In this document: piece after piece, positions 11,561 to 23,817 of the stretch
How positions within the stretch are numbered: the first letter of the stretch is position 1
How the letters are laid out: each line of letters starts with the position of its first letter
From: Coturnix japonica
Lineage: Eukaryota; Chordata; Aves; Galliformes; Phasianidae
DNA: 64,000 nucleotides
Reading direction: 5' to 3'
Assembly: GCF_001577835.2 (NCBI RefSeq)
Contig: NC_029521.1
Coordinates: forward strand, 19,436,470 to 19,500,469
Notes under the pieces: model-generated
Told to the model about the DNA's origin: nothing
What the model saw: only the letters and a program-made list of their open reading frames with translations
The model's database searches: none
Program-made: the position numbers and the translations under genes

Positions 11561-14500
11561 CAGGGGTGCTGCGGCGTGGAGGGCACGGGGGGTAATGGGG
11601 GGCTGCATGCCATGGGAAGGACACGGGCACTGGGGGGGATGGCAGTGGGTCTGGCAGGCAGCCCTTCCCAGGTAGGTGGACGAGTGCTTCTCGTGCAGAA
11701 TTTGCAGCTGCAGAGTGGGTGCCGCCAGCACAGCACAGGCAGACATCAGAGAGGAGCGCTAACAGATTCCCTGTTATCTCTGCCCATTGACAGCTCAATT
11801 AGAGGCAGAGAAATGGCAAACGGGAAGAAAACAGACGTTCTCCCTAGAGGAGGAGGGCACTGCAGGGGAGGGGGTGATGTGTGGTGGCTCAGGGCCCGTG
11901 CAGGGTGGAAGGGCAACAAGCCCTTCCTCTGCACCTACAGGGACGCTGGCAAGAAAAGCAACAAGCAGTGGGTGCAGAGCCTCAGCAATGCGCACACACA
12001 TGTCTGGGGATGCACAGATCTACAGCTGGGGTTGCACGCATCGACACCTGGGGATATGTGCATCCCTGCAGGCATACGGACGTACCTAGGTGTGTCCCAG
12101 GATGCCCCCACACCCATGTCCCTTTCCCACACTGCATGTCATACCGCGTCACTGCTCACCTCCTGCCTGGCAGTGGCCGTGCCAGTTGCCATGGCAATGT
12201 CTTGTCTGTGGAGAGATGAGGTTCACTCTCCCAAGCGGTGGAGAGGGGCTGAGAGTGGCTGTGGGGGGCACAGCTGTCTCTGACACCCCCGTGTGTGTCC
12301 CCTGGGCTGTGCCCACCTGTGTTCCCCCATGAAAGCTGGGCTGGGTGGGAAGGAACCACAGCTGGTGGCTGTCCCCTGGGGCTGTGACACCGGGTGTCCC
12401 CTTGGGATTCAGTGCTGGGCATTTATTGGGGGTTCCCACTGTGCTCCCCACCCCCACACAGCCCTTGGCCCCACTGCTTTTCCCCCAGCCCCACCAGGCC
12501 CTGCCAGACCCCCAGCCAGACTCCCCATCATAGGCTTCCCAGCTGTAACCAGATGGCCCTTCTGCTGAGCCTGGGGGGCTATTTTTAGTTTCCCTGGCAG
12601 CAGAGGCACTGCTCACATGGCTGTGTCAGGAGCTGCCTTTATTCCCATTATTCCCTGCACCTGAGGGAGCCATCCCACAGCCCCAGTCCCACTACCCTAA
12701 TGCTGCTCCTGCTCCAATAGGAGCAAGAAACCCTTGCTCTGGGGTTGGTCCCATACTGCCTATGTTTGTCACCCCCTCGGCAACCCTGGCCCAGAGAAGG
12801 TCCAGCCCTGATTCAGTGGGAGGGAACCTGTGCCCCCTCCTCACAGGGACTGTCAGCAGCTCTGCTTCAAAGGGAGAACGGCAGTGCCAGCCCTGGCAGC
12901 TGCTTCACACAGTGCTGGGGGGGCTTTAATTAATGTCAGGGGGAGAATGAGCTCACTGCCCCATTGAGGACAATGGTGACATTTGGGACATGGTGGGGAA
13001 GAGCTGATAACCTTTCCTGAGAGACAGCAGGTGTGCATGTGTCAGCATGGAAGGACATTTCCCACACCCACTCCAGGCACCCCAGCTCTGCCTCTGCCCC
13101 ACGGGCATCACAGCCCATGGGACACTGCCCCAAATTGCCCACAGCCTGAGCTGAGCACACTGCCATCCCCACGGAACTGCTCGATGTGGTGTGGGGAGCA
13201 GTACTGCCGAGAGGTCCCCGTGTCTCTATGCATGATGCCATCCTCATGCAGAGCAATCCCCATATGGGCCATGTCCCATCCCTGCCCTGCATGGGGCTGG
13301 AGAGAGGCAGACAGTGGCTCTGTGTGCTCAAAGGATTTATGAGCCAGGGCAGAGCTGCTGAGGGGCTGGGAGGAAGCCAGGGTGGCTGCGGCCCCACAGC
13401 TGTGCCCGGAGCACTGCCAGCTGCATTCCTGGGGCTGCGAGACAAGTGGGAGTGTGTGTGGGCGCAGGGCAAGTGCGTGGTCACCACTGCCTTCTGCCTG
13501 CCCTGGAGGTCTGCAATCCCAGTGGCTTGGCCCCATCGTGCCCCCCTCCAGCACTCTCCTTCCTCCTGCACCTCACTGCGGGGCAAACTGACTGCAAGGA
13601 ATATACTGGCACTGCTGTTGGAAGTGCCAAGGATAGGGTCTGAGAGACTGGGCACCATAGCACCGTGCCTGTGCCCCACTTCCCATGACAGCAGGATTTC
13701 CCCTCCTGCAGCAGAGCCAGAGCCTTGCACAAGTGTTAGTCCTTGTGCCTTGCAGCCCCCTGCACAGCCCCTGCCAGTGCTACTTCAGGAAGGTGAAGCA
13801 GCCCCCTCAGGGCATGTCCCCTTACCGTGTCCTCAGGGCTGGCCATCCCTGAGGTCTCCACTGCAGAGGGGGCAGCCCCCATGGTCCCAGTCCTGGTCCC
13901 AGCGCCGTGAAGTGTGACGCAGGCGGTGTCAGGGCTGGTGGCTGGGCTGCACAGACTGACAGGCACAAGTGTCTGCCCTCCAGCCCACTGCGAGGGTGCT
14001 GGATGGGGACACGGGAACGAGTGCAAGAGGAGCGCAGAAGGGACACCCCAGTGCAGAGACACATCCCCAGGACACCTGGCAGGAGAAGGACACATGGACC
14101 GCTGCCCCCAGCCCTGCTCAGGAAGTGACTCAGTGGCTCTAATGGAGATATAGTGGCAGATAGGGGCTCAGCAGCTGGTAGGGAGCCCCGCACTCCCCTG
14201 ACCCTACCCACCAGGGCTCAGGGAGAGGCACAATCAGCATCGCTCCTGGGCACCTTATGAGTATCCCACTGGCTCCCTCTGCCCCCACCACCCTGTCCCT
14301 GGAGCTCTCACTCCTTGGCCCCTTCCCAGCACAAGCCCATTGCAATTAGCCAAGCTGCCCAGCCCCAGCTCATCCATCATGGGTTAGCTATTTTCTATCA
14401 GCATTTTTCTCCAGGCAATCTCACTGCTCCTCTGACAGCCCAGTGCCTCCCTCCTGCTACCGGGCAGTCCTGATAACGGGTGGCTCTATCTTATCGTGCT

Positions 14501-15400
14501 CCCCGGCAGTTATACATTAGCAGTGCCATCTCCGGGGCTTGGCCCAGGAGAGGTGAGATCAGATTCTGGGACAGCACTGAGCATCCCTGAGCACTGAGTG
14601 TCCCTGGGTACCAAGTAACCCTTATCTCTGAGCATCCTTTGGCACCATGCATCCCTGGGCACCACACATCCAGGGCACAGGTGGAACAAACAGGCTGCAG
14701 GCATGAGCTTGGTGTCTGAGGTTTTTGCACAGCCCCATAGCAGACAGCTCCTTATGGGTGTGTGGAGGGGTGGTCCCTGCCCCCTGCACGGGGCAAAGGG
14801 CAGCTGCTATCGCAGCCCACACCAGGCTGTTTGCTCTGTCGCCCATTAACTGAGCCACCTTATCCGGCAGACGGGAGCTGGGGGCAGCGTGGGAGTGCTG
14901 ACCAGGTCAGGACATCGATCGCCACAGTGGGAGGGGGTGCTCCAGATAACCCCTGCAGACAAATGGGTTTCTAATGGGGTTCTCACCCTGGCACCCCTGG
15001 CCTGTCTCCAAGGGGAAGAGGGAATGTGGACTGGGCAGGTCTCAAGAAGGCTCTGGTTCTTCCCATGCCCTGGGCACCAGGGAAAGGGCCTGAATGTCCC
15101 CTCCCAGCTCTCCCATTCTGTCTCAATGAGCAACTAGTTGGGGTGCCCCAGGATGCTGCGGGGTGACACAAAATGCAGCTCTGAGGCAAAGGACAGAGCA
15201 GGGACTGCAGGTGGCACTGGGTACGAGTGCACCATGCAGCCTTGGGGCTATGCCCAAAACCCTGCTCTAAGGGGGGCACAGTGGTAGGAAGCAGTGCCTC
15301 CTGCCCCCCAGACAGGACGGGGATGTCGGTGGGTAGTGAGGGGCACGGTCCCTTCCTGAGTGCATGGTACCAGAGTGATGCGGAGCATCCCCGTGAGCCC
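11561..15400. other. Intergenic region between GOLGA7B and SFRP5
   Basis: I find no exon, repeat family or RNA gene I can support. AT-richer patches with GATA-type motifs lie near 11760-11830 and 14340-14890 and may be regulatory. Around 14575-14670 there is an imperfect repeat of a GAGCATCCCTGGGCACC-like phrase. Confidence 0.4.
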
Positions 15401-15414
15401 ACCCTGCAGTGCAA

Positions 15415-15433
15415 GGGAGGGAGGGAGGGCGGG
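15415..15433 (+). promoter_or_regulatory. SFRP5: Five-run G-quadruplex motif upstream of SFRP5
   Basis: Five GGG runs separated by single bases lie about 170 bases before the SFRP5 start codon. This fits the canonical intramolecular G-quadruplex pattern. Confidence 0.6.
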
Positions 15434-15497
15434 AGCACAGCGGGCGGCCTGGCGTGGGGCCGGGGGGCCATGCGTGGGGGGCCAGCAGCCAGAGCAG

Positions 15498-15502
15498 ATT
15501 GG
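15498..15502 (-). promoter_or_regulatory. SFRP5: CCAAT box upstream of SFRP5
   Basis: ATTGG, the reverse of CCAAT, lies 96 bases upstream of the SFRP5 ATG within a GC-rich proximal promoter. The match is short, so this is suggestive only. Confidence 0.35.
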
Positions 15503-15597
15503 CTGCCGGTGATGCCTGCGGGCTCCTTTGAAAGGGCAGCGTGGGAGGTGCCAGAGGAGCAGGCAGCGGCCGTGTGTCCCGCTCAGCAGGAGCGGCG

Positions 15598-17235
15598 ATG
15601 CTGCGGGCGAGCAGCCCCGCGGGCACGGTGACACTGGCACTGCTGGCACTGGCGTTGGCACCGGGAGAAGGGCAGCACTACGACTACTACGGCTGGCAGC
15701 CGGACAGCGTGCCCCGAGGGCGCTTCTACGGGCGGGAGCCGCAGTGTGTCGACATCCCTGCGGACATGCAGCTGTGCCACGACGTGGGCTACAAGCGCAT
15801 GCGGCTGCCCAACCTGCTGGAGCACGAGACCATGGCCGAGGTGAAGCACCAGGCGAGCAGCTGGGTGCCGCTGCTCAACAAGAACTGCCACGCGGACACC
15901 CAGGTCTTCCTCTGCTCCCTCTTTGCTCCTGTCTGCCTCGACCGCCCCATCTACCCGTGCCGCTCGCTCTGCGAGGTGGTGCGCGATGCCTGTGCGCCCG
16001 TCATGGAGTCCTACGGCTTCCCCTGGCCCGAGATGCTGCACTGTGGCAAGTTCCCTTCCGACCACGACCTCTGCATCGCCGTGCAGTTTGGGAACAACCA
16101 GGCCACCCCGCCACCGGGTAAGTGGGATGAGCACCACAACGGGATCAGGTTTGAGCAACTATAGGAGTCCCCATCCTTGCCCCTACAGCCCTAGGCACCC
16201 AGCTGCATGCACAGAGTTGACCCAGGGCAAGGTGAGTGGGTTGGCAGTGGGATGAGTGCTGAGGGTGAATGTGGGACCGCGGGATTGCCACAGGGCCGTC
16301 CCCTTTCTCTCACTATGTACCATCACAGCCAAAAGCATCCAGCCCTGAGCGCTGCACCTGTGCCATACCCACAGCCCTGCAGGTCCCCTCGGGCTGGGGA
16401 AGGGGTGTCATCTGAAGGCAGCCTTGGGTCAGGATCGGGTTGTGTCACCTTTCACCTGCTACCACCCTCACCCCAAAGCATCGGCAGTCAGGCAGGGTCC
16501 CCATTTCCTATCCCTCTTGGGAATTGGGTGCTGGAACTCCTAAATACGTGGTGCTGAATGTCCCTGAGTCACCTGGCACAGCTTCCCAGGCACAGAGGTG
16601 CTGCTCCCGGCTGTGTCACTACCCAAGGTGACACAGGTGACAGCCATCAGATTCTGCTGACAGCAGTTGCTCTCGCCCTGCAGTGCCCAAGATCTGCACC
16701 CAGTGTGAGATGGAACACAAGGCGGATGGCATGATGCAGCAGATGTGCTCCAGTGATTTTGGTGAGTGCCCCCCTGACCTCCCAGCCTCCCTTGGACCCT
16801 ATGTGCAGGGGATGGGGCGCACCATGAGAGAGGACATCTCGGGGGGACAGGCAGAACATGTGGGGGGGTCACTGGGTCTATACTAACTTCACAGTGGTGA
16901 AGATGCGCATCAAGGAGGTGATAGAGGAAAATGGGGAGAGGCGCCTGGTGGCTGCCCAGAAGAAGAAGGTGCTGAAGCTGGGTCCCCTCAAGCGCAAGGA
17001 CACCAAGAAGATGGTGCTGCACATGAGGAACACGGGCTCCTGCCCCTGTCCCCAGCTCGACAACCTAAGTGGCAGCTTCCTGGTGCTGGGGCGCAAGGTG
17101 GGCGGCCGCCTGCTGCTCCTCGCCATCTACCCCTGGCAGAAGCATAACAAGGAGATGAAGTTCGCCGTCAAGTTCATGTTTTCCTACCCCTGTCCCCTAT
17201 ATCATCCCCTGCTCTACGGGGCTGGGCAGCACTAG
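15598..17235 (+). CDS. SFRP5: Secreted frizzled-related protein 5
   Basis: Secreted Wnt antagonist that binds Wnt ligands through a frizzled-like domain. Exons: 15598-16117, 16684-16761 and 16895-17235, giving 312 residues (human 317). After a signal peptide (MLRASSPAGTVTLALLALAL) comes the cysteine-rich frizzled domain, roughly residues 40-165, with landmarks QCVDIPADMQLC, LLEHETMAEV, FLCSLFAPVC and PCRSLCEVVRDAC. The netrin-like domain follows (KICTQCEMEH, LGPLKRKDTKK, KEMKFAVKFMFSYPC). Three exons with phase-1 junctions is the usual SFRP1/2/5 layout. The tail ends YGAGQH, close to the human end. Nothing looks broken. Confidence 0.96.
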
Positions 17236-19140
17236 GGCTCCGTCCCAGGACTCCTGCACTTGCCCTGCTCTGCATCCCCAGTTCTGCACCCAGGCTGCAT
17301 TCAAGGAAGCCCTGATCTGCACCCAGGACCCCTGCAGCCTCCTGAGCCCCCTACCTTCACATAAGACCCCTGCTTGACCTCAGCTGCACCCCAGACCCCA
17401 GACCCCATGCCCCTTCCCAGCTCCCATACCCCCACCCTCTGTACCCACAGACTGCCCGCCCCAGCTCCCAAAAGCCCTGAGCTGCATAGCCCCAGCTCTC
17501 CAGCACCCCACACCCTGGCCTATCCACACTAGAGTAAATTATTTTGTCTGAGATAAGCCTGCATCCAGCTCTCTGTGGTTCTTGGGCTCCAAAACCTTGG
17601 GGCATCCTGGGGGACACATGGAAGAAGGGCACAGGGCAGCTCAACAGTCCCTACACCATCCCTACTTCCAGCACCTGGGAAATAACCATGGAGGGGCAAA
17701 AGGGAGAAAGAAATCTGGAGGCTGGAGGATGCATGGACAGAGGGTGGCACTGAGTGCAGCAGGGTGCAGAGCTGGACATTACACCTCCCAGCCCTGGGTC
17801 CCTGCAGCATGGGAGTGGGGCAGCCCCAGGTTGGTTCCTAGTGAAGCAGCAGGGTCCCCCTCAGCCTTGTTTACTCTGTATTTTTGAGTCTGCTGCATTA
17901 CAGAGCATCCTGGCAAGATATCCAGACACCAGGATAATTACTCAGCAGCAGGTGGCCTCACACCACAGTTTATAAGGGGTGACAAGGGGATATGAAGCTG
18001 CAGGACACCCCATGCCTGTTTAGCATTGCCTCACCAGCAAGGCACCAGGCACTTGCCCCATGCAGGAACAAGTGGGCACTGATGCTGACAGTGGGATGTG
18101 ATCCTGCCCCATAGCCAGCACAGGACGGGGGCAGCAAGCTCCTGTGACAGCCCGGGGCAGGTGGTTCCTGTCCCCTCCCTTCTCCACAGCCAGCATGGAA
18201 AAAAACTGGTGGAGAAAAATTCAAATACTGGTGGAAGGCATTTTCCAAGGAGGCTGCTAAGCAGACTGCCATTGGAATAAACACCATCAATTACACCACT
18301 TAGTACACAACTCGAAGTACACAAATAAAACCCCATCTCCCACAGCCCGTGTTTATCTGTAGCCCTCTGTATTCTGCGTCATTAGCATCTTTCTGAGGAG
18401 CACTTAGTCGTACATGGACATCACATCCATCTCACCAAGTGTTTTCTCAAGAAAGACAAGTAACTTCTCCTCATCCCCCACCACGAGCTGAAATAACCTC
18501 CTGCCCCTCCGCACACTGCCTTCCCCACTGCATTGTCTTTGGAGCACACCCAGCACAACGTGGGCATCTCGTCACTGAAGAGTTCAGCTTTCCCCAAAGC
18601 TTCCCAAGGGCAGAACTCACTCAAGAGGTGGCTCCAGGGCCCCACAGCCAAGAGGTGGTCTCAGGCTTGTGGGGAGCACTGAGACCTGTGCCCCCATCCA
18701 GATCATGCCTAGAGCAGTGGGTGTCCCAGCCCGAGGGCTCCAGCACCCTCCTCACCCCCCCACAGGACTCTGCAGCTGGCTGGCAGGGGGCCCGGCCACA
18801 GGCACTCCCAGCTGCATGGCAGCCAGGGTCGCATTCCTGGGATAGCTGGGAGCTTTGCTGTTCAGCAGGGAAAGGTCACCCTTGTGTGCGTGGGCAGCTG
18901 CCAGGACCACCACCTCGGCAGGGCAGGGAGTGAGCCCAGCTGAACATCACCCCAGGCCCAGCAGGATCAAGGCTGTGGCCCAGTGCAGCTCCGCACAACC
19001 CTGGGTACAAGGCAAACAAGACCACTGCATGTCACAACAATGAAAACCACAGTAGGAGAGGGAACCAGGTGGCAGACATGGCCAAATATGAGACAGAACC
19101 AAGGCCACAGAGGTATCAGGTGATGGAACAGCATTTGCTA
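17236..19140. other. SFRP5 3' UTR and intergenic gap to ZFYVE27
   Basis: No second gene is visible. AATAAA on the plus strand occurs at 18276-18281 and 18324-18329 and could end the SFRP5 transcript after a UTR of about 1.05-1.1 kb. The rest is unique sequence I cannot interpret. Confidence 0.4.
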
Positions 19141-19168
19141 AAGATGAGAGCCAGTTGTGGGCAGGAGG

Positions 19169-19174
19169 TTTATT
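19169..19174 (-). terminator. ZFYVE27: Polyadenylation signal of ZFYVE27
   Basis: TTTATT on the plus strand is AATAAA on the minus strand, about 730 bases after the ZFYVE27 stop codon. It lies in an AT-rich stretch that fits a 3' UTR end. Confidence 0.6.
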
Positions 19175-19898
19175 CGCCTTTCTCTATATATTAATCTGTA
19201 GTAGAAAGCAGCAGTCACTATATTCACAGAGCAGCACCAACTCATGCCTCTTCTCTTGCTGCAGCTGCAGACCAATCACACAGCCCGGCCCAAATGTACA
19301 CTTTTGCCTCCTCTGCTACAGCTGAACACGAATATGGGATGGGGAGAACTAAACACGAACACACTGGGACCACGGAGCGATGAGCAGGGTTTCAGCTGAG
19401 CCAAGACCATGGGCTACATCTCCTGGGAACGCAGGCAGAGCTCTGACTTGATCCCAAAAACAGTCACCCCACACAGTGCTCGTCAGGGAGGTTGGGACAG
19501 AGCCCTGAGGTTGCTCTGCCTCTCCCAGGAGGTGGAGGTAGGAGCAGGAATAGGAAGGATGGCTCCTCCATCACAGAGCCAGGCCCTGGGTGAGCACAGG
19601 GTGCAGTCAGTGCAGGGAGTGCTTCCCAAACAGCTGCCAGGCCGGCAGGGCAGCCGCAGCAATAGGGCACAGCTGCGGGCAGTGCTCTGCTGTAGGAAAC
19701 AGCTGGTGCAGCACACTGCATGGTGAGGAGCCTGGGTCTGCCCTCAGCTCAGCACTGGCAGGGGGAGCAGCAAGTGCTTGTGTCCTCTGGCAGGGTGGCA
19801 CCATGCTGGGAATCAAGCAGCCTAGGATCCCCTGAGAAAGAGAAGGGCTCCCGCTGTCCTTGGGCATGAAGCAGCACAGCCCCTGTATGCTGTTTTGG

Positions 19899-22800
19899 TC
19901 ACTTGATGAGCATCTGGTTGCACTGAGCACACACGAATACAGTTTCTCTCTGAGCCTCCGGTGCTGGAAAGGAAAGTAAGTGTCAGATGTCTCCCCTTCT
20001 GTTGCACCACCCACCAAGGTCCAGGGATTTCAGCCACGACCTGCTGAAAACCCATCATGGTTCTGTTCTGAGCCAGACAGCATCTGCCTCCAGCCACCAG
20101 GGCTGGGGCAAATCCCCGCAGCACACAGCACAGGCAGGAGGAGGAAGGCTCTGCTCTTCTCCCCATTCTACTCACCTGTGGCTCCCATCACAGCCTTGGG
20201 AACTTTGAAGGAGCAACATCTGGAGCAGAAGCTGTTCCCACAGTTACTGCAGCTCCGCTATGGAAAGAAGTGCAGGTGAGACATTAAGAGCACTGGCAGC
20301 TGCTAGGTCTGCTCCAGCAAACTCCAGTACTAAGGCATTGCTAGCAGCACTCCCTGCTGAATGGGAGAGTGGGTGCAAACCCAAGTCCCCACAGTGACAA
20401 GAGATGCCATCCAGGACTAAACACTGGATTTGCAGGCAGGTATACGCTAACATCACAGGAAAGCACTGAAGCCACAAGCTGCAGGAGGATGTGCAACAGA
20501 CTAACTCAATAGGAAGGGGAAGGAAGCCACATGTCTGGAGATTAGGGGGCAGCAGGAGGACTGCAATGAACATCTGGGAAGGGCAAAAGATGCATCCTTC
20601 CCAGAACTACAATGATAAGCATTACGCAAAGGGGTTCAGACTACAGGGATAGCTTTGTCTAGTCACACAGCCTGTGGTGGCTTTGTGTTTTCCTTCCAAC
20701 CCATTCTCTGCTTCCCAGGAAAGTGCTCAGGTAACAAGAATGGGCCAAACTAGGGTGCAGGAGCAGGTGCCTTGCATGGCAGCATTGAGGTTTGGCTTCA
20801 GGCAGCTTCCAGAGAAATAAAAGGCAAAAAGGCTCCTTGCCACCATTTAGGTATGAAACAACACCCAGCACTTAGATGAAGTCATCCACTGTTGGGTCAT
20901 GACTGAAAACAGCCATCCTAGCTACAAGAAAAGCCAGGTCAAGCCAGACACAACACAGAACTTCTGCCCCAGTGTGGCTAGTGAGCTGGAGAAACTGAAG
21001 ACTCACCCTCTTCTTCAGCACAGAAAAGGTGGCTCCACAGCCTGTACAGCTCCCTAGAAGAGAAAGATAAGAGGTCAGGCAGGGTTCTGATACTTGGGAC
21101 CCTAAGGCACAAGAGCACCCACATTTGTTGTACAGACCCTCCCAACCCTGCTGTCCCCAGGAGAGCTACAAATACCCTTTCCATTGGGGGAAAGAGTCAC
21201 TAAGGTGCCAGGACAAAGTAACACGTCACTTTGTCCTCTCACAGTTCAGTGGTCACCAACAGCAGCACAGACCCCACAGTGCTGAGGTTCCCCAGACAAC
21301 ACTTGCTCTCGGCCTTACCAAAATTGTTGCTGGGGTAGCGTTTGCGCAGGCGCTCAGTCAGACGTGACACCTTGCTGCGGATCACATCGTTTTTGCTCAT
21401 AAAACCGTTGTCTGGGAGGCTGAGGTCAAAATCTGCTGAACACTGAGAGCCCTCATCATCCTCCTATAAGGAGCAAAGCTGAATAAGCAAAAAGCAGTGA
21501 GGGGCCATAGGGCAGCCTGCCCCAGAGACAAGCATGAAAACAGGATGCTTCACCTGTCAGCATCACAAGCTACTGCCAAACCAGGTAAAGGCTACCAGCT
21601 CCAGCTGGGAAGAGATGCCCCCTCGCACACCTCAGCACAGCAGTACTCACCATGACCAGCAGCTGGTTCTCCTTCTCCCGCAGCATGGGACAAAGAGAGG
21701 CAGTAGAGATGGAGTGAGACTGCAGAGGTGCCCAGCCCCACTCCTGCCCTCCCCAGGCATCCACTTTGCCCTGTCACAGCAGTCCTCCGCCCCAATTGCC
21801 TGACCTGCAGGCACAGCCCACCCCCACCATGATCAAACCTCAATAGCATCCTTGAACTCTTCATCAGGCTCTGCCTCCTCTGCCTCCTCCACGCTGCCAG
21901 GGGTAAGATCCTGCAAGAGAATCAGAGCTAGTCCTATCCTATTTCACCCGCCTTTGAAGTAAAGACCACACTGTCAAGGCAGCTCTAGAATGAAGCACCA
22001 GCTCACTGGCAGACCCATAAAGTGAGCATCAAAAGGTAGGGAGAGCCCCTGCCTCTCCAGGGTAACTCCACACACATAGCAAGATAGAGTGAAGAACCCA
22101 GCAGAGCAAGGCATCCCCTCAGCAGTTCAATATGGAATCCCGAGCCAGGTACACAGGCTTCCAGCAAAACTATTTTGTGTGCAGATGGACAGAAGCAAAA
22201 CCAGTTGCAAGAGCTGAAGCTGCAGCTCCCACCCCAAGTCTCTGAGCCCTGCCACCCCTCACCTCTGTGCTGGTGGGTGTGGGAGTCCGGTCTGGTGGGG
22301 CATCAGTTGGTAGGGGCTTGGCAGGCTCTGGAGGGCTCTCAAGAGGTTTGGTGCCCAAACTCTGCTCAACAGAGGCCTTGAGCTCCTTTATCACTGATAA
22401 GAGGAGAACACAGATGGATCAAGGTTGCACTCCCCTTCCTCCAGCCACACAGGCTACCTCCAGGAAGAGCCCTTACCTTGGTAGAACTGGCTGTTGCCCA
22501 GGAAGAGGGTGCTGTTGAGGATGGCCATGACCCAGCAGAGTGGCAGCAGGTAAAGGATGCAGACAGAGCCCAGCAGCGCTCCGTAAAACCTGGGAAAGAG
22601 CAGCAGGTCAAGAGAAATCAGAAATCCCACAGTCCCTCTCCTTGTCCTTTGTCTGCTCTCCGCAAGCACCAAACACAAGAGCAGCTCTACTGGCCTGGTC
22701 TCTCTCCCTGCTAAGCCCAACGCAGGGCACCCAATGCAGCCCTACTCACTGGGAAGAGACAGAAGGGTTCTCCCAGTACAGCACTCGATACGCCGCCTCA

Positions 22801-23732
22801 CAGCTGTAACACAGCCCGCTCAGGAACCCCTCCAGCTGGATCAGGCTGAAACGAGACCACTGAGTCAAGAAACGGCCCCACGAACACACAGCCTGTCCTG
22901 CTCCGCTCACACAGCACGACCTAGGGAAGGTGATGCCCCAGGACAGGAGGGTGCTGGACACTCACAAGCACTTGACCTGGGTCAGAGCCTCCTGGCGTGA
23001 CAGCTGCACTTTGCGCAGGTCCTCGCGGCGCACGCTGTGGTACTTCCTGCGCAGCAGCTCCCGCTCCGAGGGCCGGACACGGCAGGTCTCCTGCAGGTAA
23101 CACAGCAGCGCCGGCAGCACCACCAGCAGCGCCAGCACCGAGTACCAGGCGGCTGCGGGACACAGCACAGCATCAGCCGGCAGGAAGGTGGGATGGGACA
23201 CAGCACTGCCCGCATACAGTGCACACATGGACACAATGCACACACATACACACACACAGGTACACACATACACACACATGGACACAATGCACACACACAT
23301 ACACACACATGGACACAATGCACACACATACACACACATACACACACAATACACACATGTACACACATACACACACACCTTGGTCCAGGGTGAGCAGGAG
23401 GAAGTTCAGGCCGATGCAGACGATCATGGAGCACAGCGGCCGCTGCCACCTGTGGGACAGCACACAATGAGCTGCCAATGAGCTGCGGGCCCAGCCCCGG
23501 TCCCGGCCCCGTCCCGCACCTACCGGAGGAGGCAGCGCACGCCCTCGGCCGCATCCCGCAGCGGCTCCAGGTACATCTGCAGCCGGCGGTAGCTCCGCAC
23601 GAGGTCCAGCAGGTCGAAGGCGGCGGCCTTGGGTGTCGATAGCGGCTCTGCCGACCCCTCCCCGCCCCCCGGTGCTGCCGGTGCCGCCCCGTCCCCGCCC
23701 GCAGCCGGCCCGTCCCGCTCCGCCGCCTGCAT
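19899..23732 (-). CDS. ZFYVE27: Protrudin (zinc finger FYVE domain-containing protein 27)
   Basis: ER membrane protein that binds VAP and Rab11 and promotes neurite outgrowth and ER-endosome contacts. Exons in transcript order: 23524-23732, 23379-23449, 22966-23152, 22750-22845, 22477-22589, 22263-22393, 21839-21910, 21651-21671, 21319-21463, 21007-21053, 20176-20257 and 19899-19963, giving 412 residues with all phases consistent (human 411). Visible parts are the Rab11-binding N-terminus (FDLLDLVRSYRRLQMYLEPL), hydrophobic hairpin segments (SMIVCIGLNFLLL, SVLALLVVLPALL, SVCILYLLPLCWVM), a FFAT motif (DEEFKDAIE, about residues 285-293) and a C-terminal FYVE-like finger (CTGCGATFSVLKKRRSCSNCGNSFCSRCC, shown only by its cysteine pairs). 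Confidence 0.95.
21651..21671 (-). CDS. ZFYVE27: ZFYVE27 21-nt microexon (protrudin-L type)
   Basis: This microexon encodes ENQLLVM between AIE of the FFAT exon and EDDEG of the next exon. It has AG before and GTGAG after, and being 21 bases long it can be skipped without shifting frame. The position corresponds to the seven-residue insertion that marks the long, neuron-enriched protrudin isoform in mammals (from memory). Confidence 0.8.
23221..23378 (-). repeat. (TG/CA)n minisatellite abutting the ZFYVE27 exon-2 donor
   Basis: An impure CA repeat on the plus strand (TG on the transcribed strand) contains about three copies of a roughly 30-base unit carrying TGGACACAATGCACACACAT. Its right end is the 5' splice site itself: exon 2 ends at 23379 and the intron begins GTGTGTGTGTATGTG. 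Confidence 0.9.
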
Positions 23733-23774
23733 CCCGCACCGCACCGCACTTCCGGGAAGCGGCCAGGTGCGCCG

Positions 23775-23817
23775 TGACGTCACCCGGCGGCGCGGCACGC
23801 AGCCAATCAGAAGAGCC
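23775..23817. promoter_or_regulatory. ZFYVE27: ZFYVE27 promoter with full CRE and CCAAT box
   Basis: A perfect TGACGTCA palindrome is at 23775-23782 and CCAAT at 23813-23817. They lie 43-85 bases upstream of the ZFYVE27 start codon inside a CpG-rich patch. Confidence 0.6.

Noticed and set aside
22962-23378. Open frame encoding valine/cysteine/tyrosine repeats (MCVYVCTCVY-like)
   Set aside because: It is the translation of the (TG)n array in a ZFYVE27 intron, not a protein.
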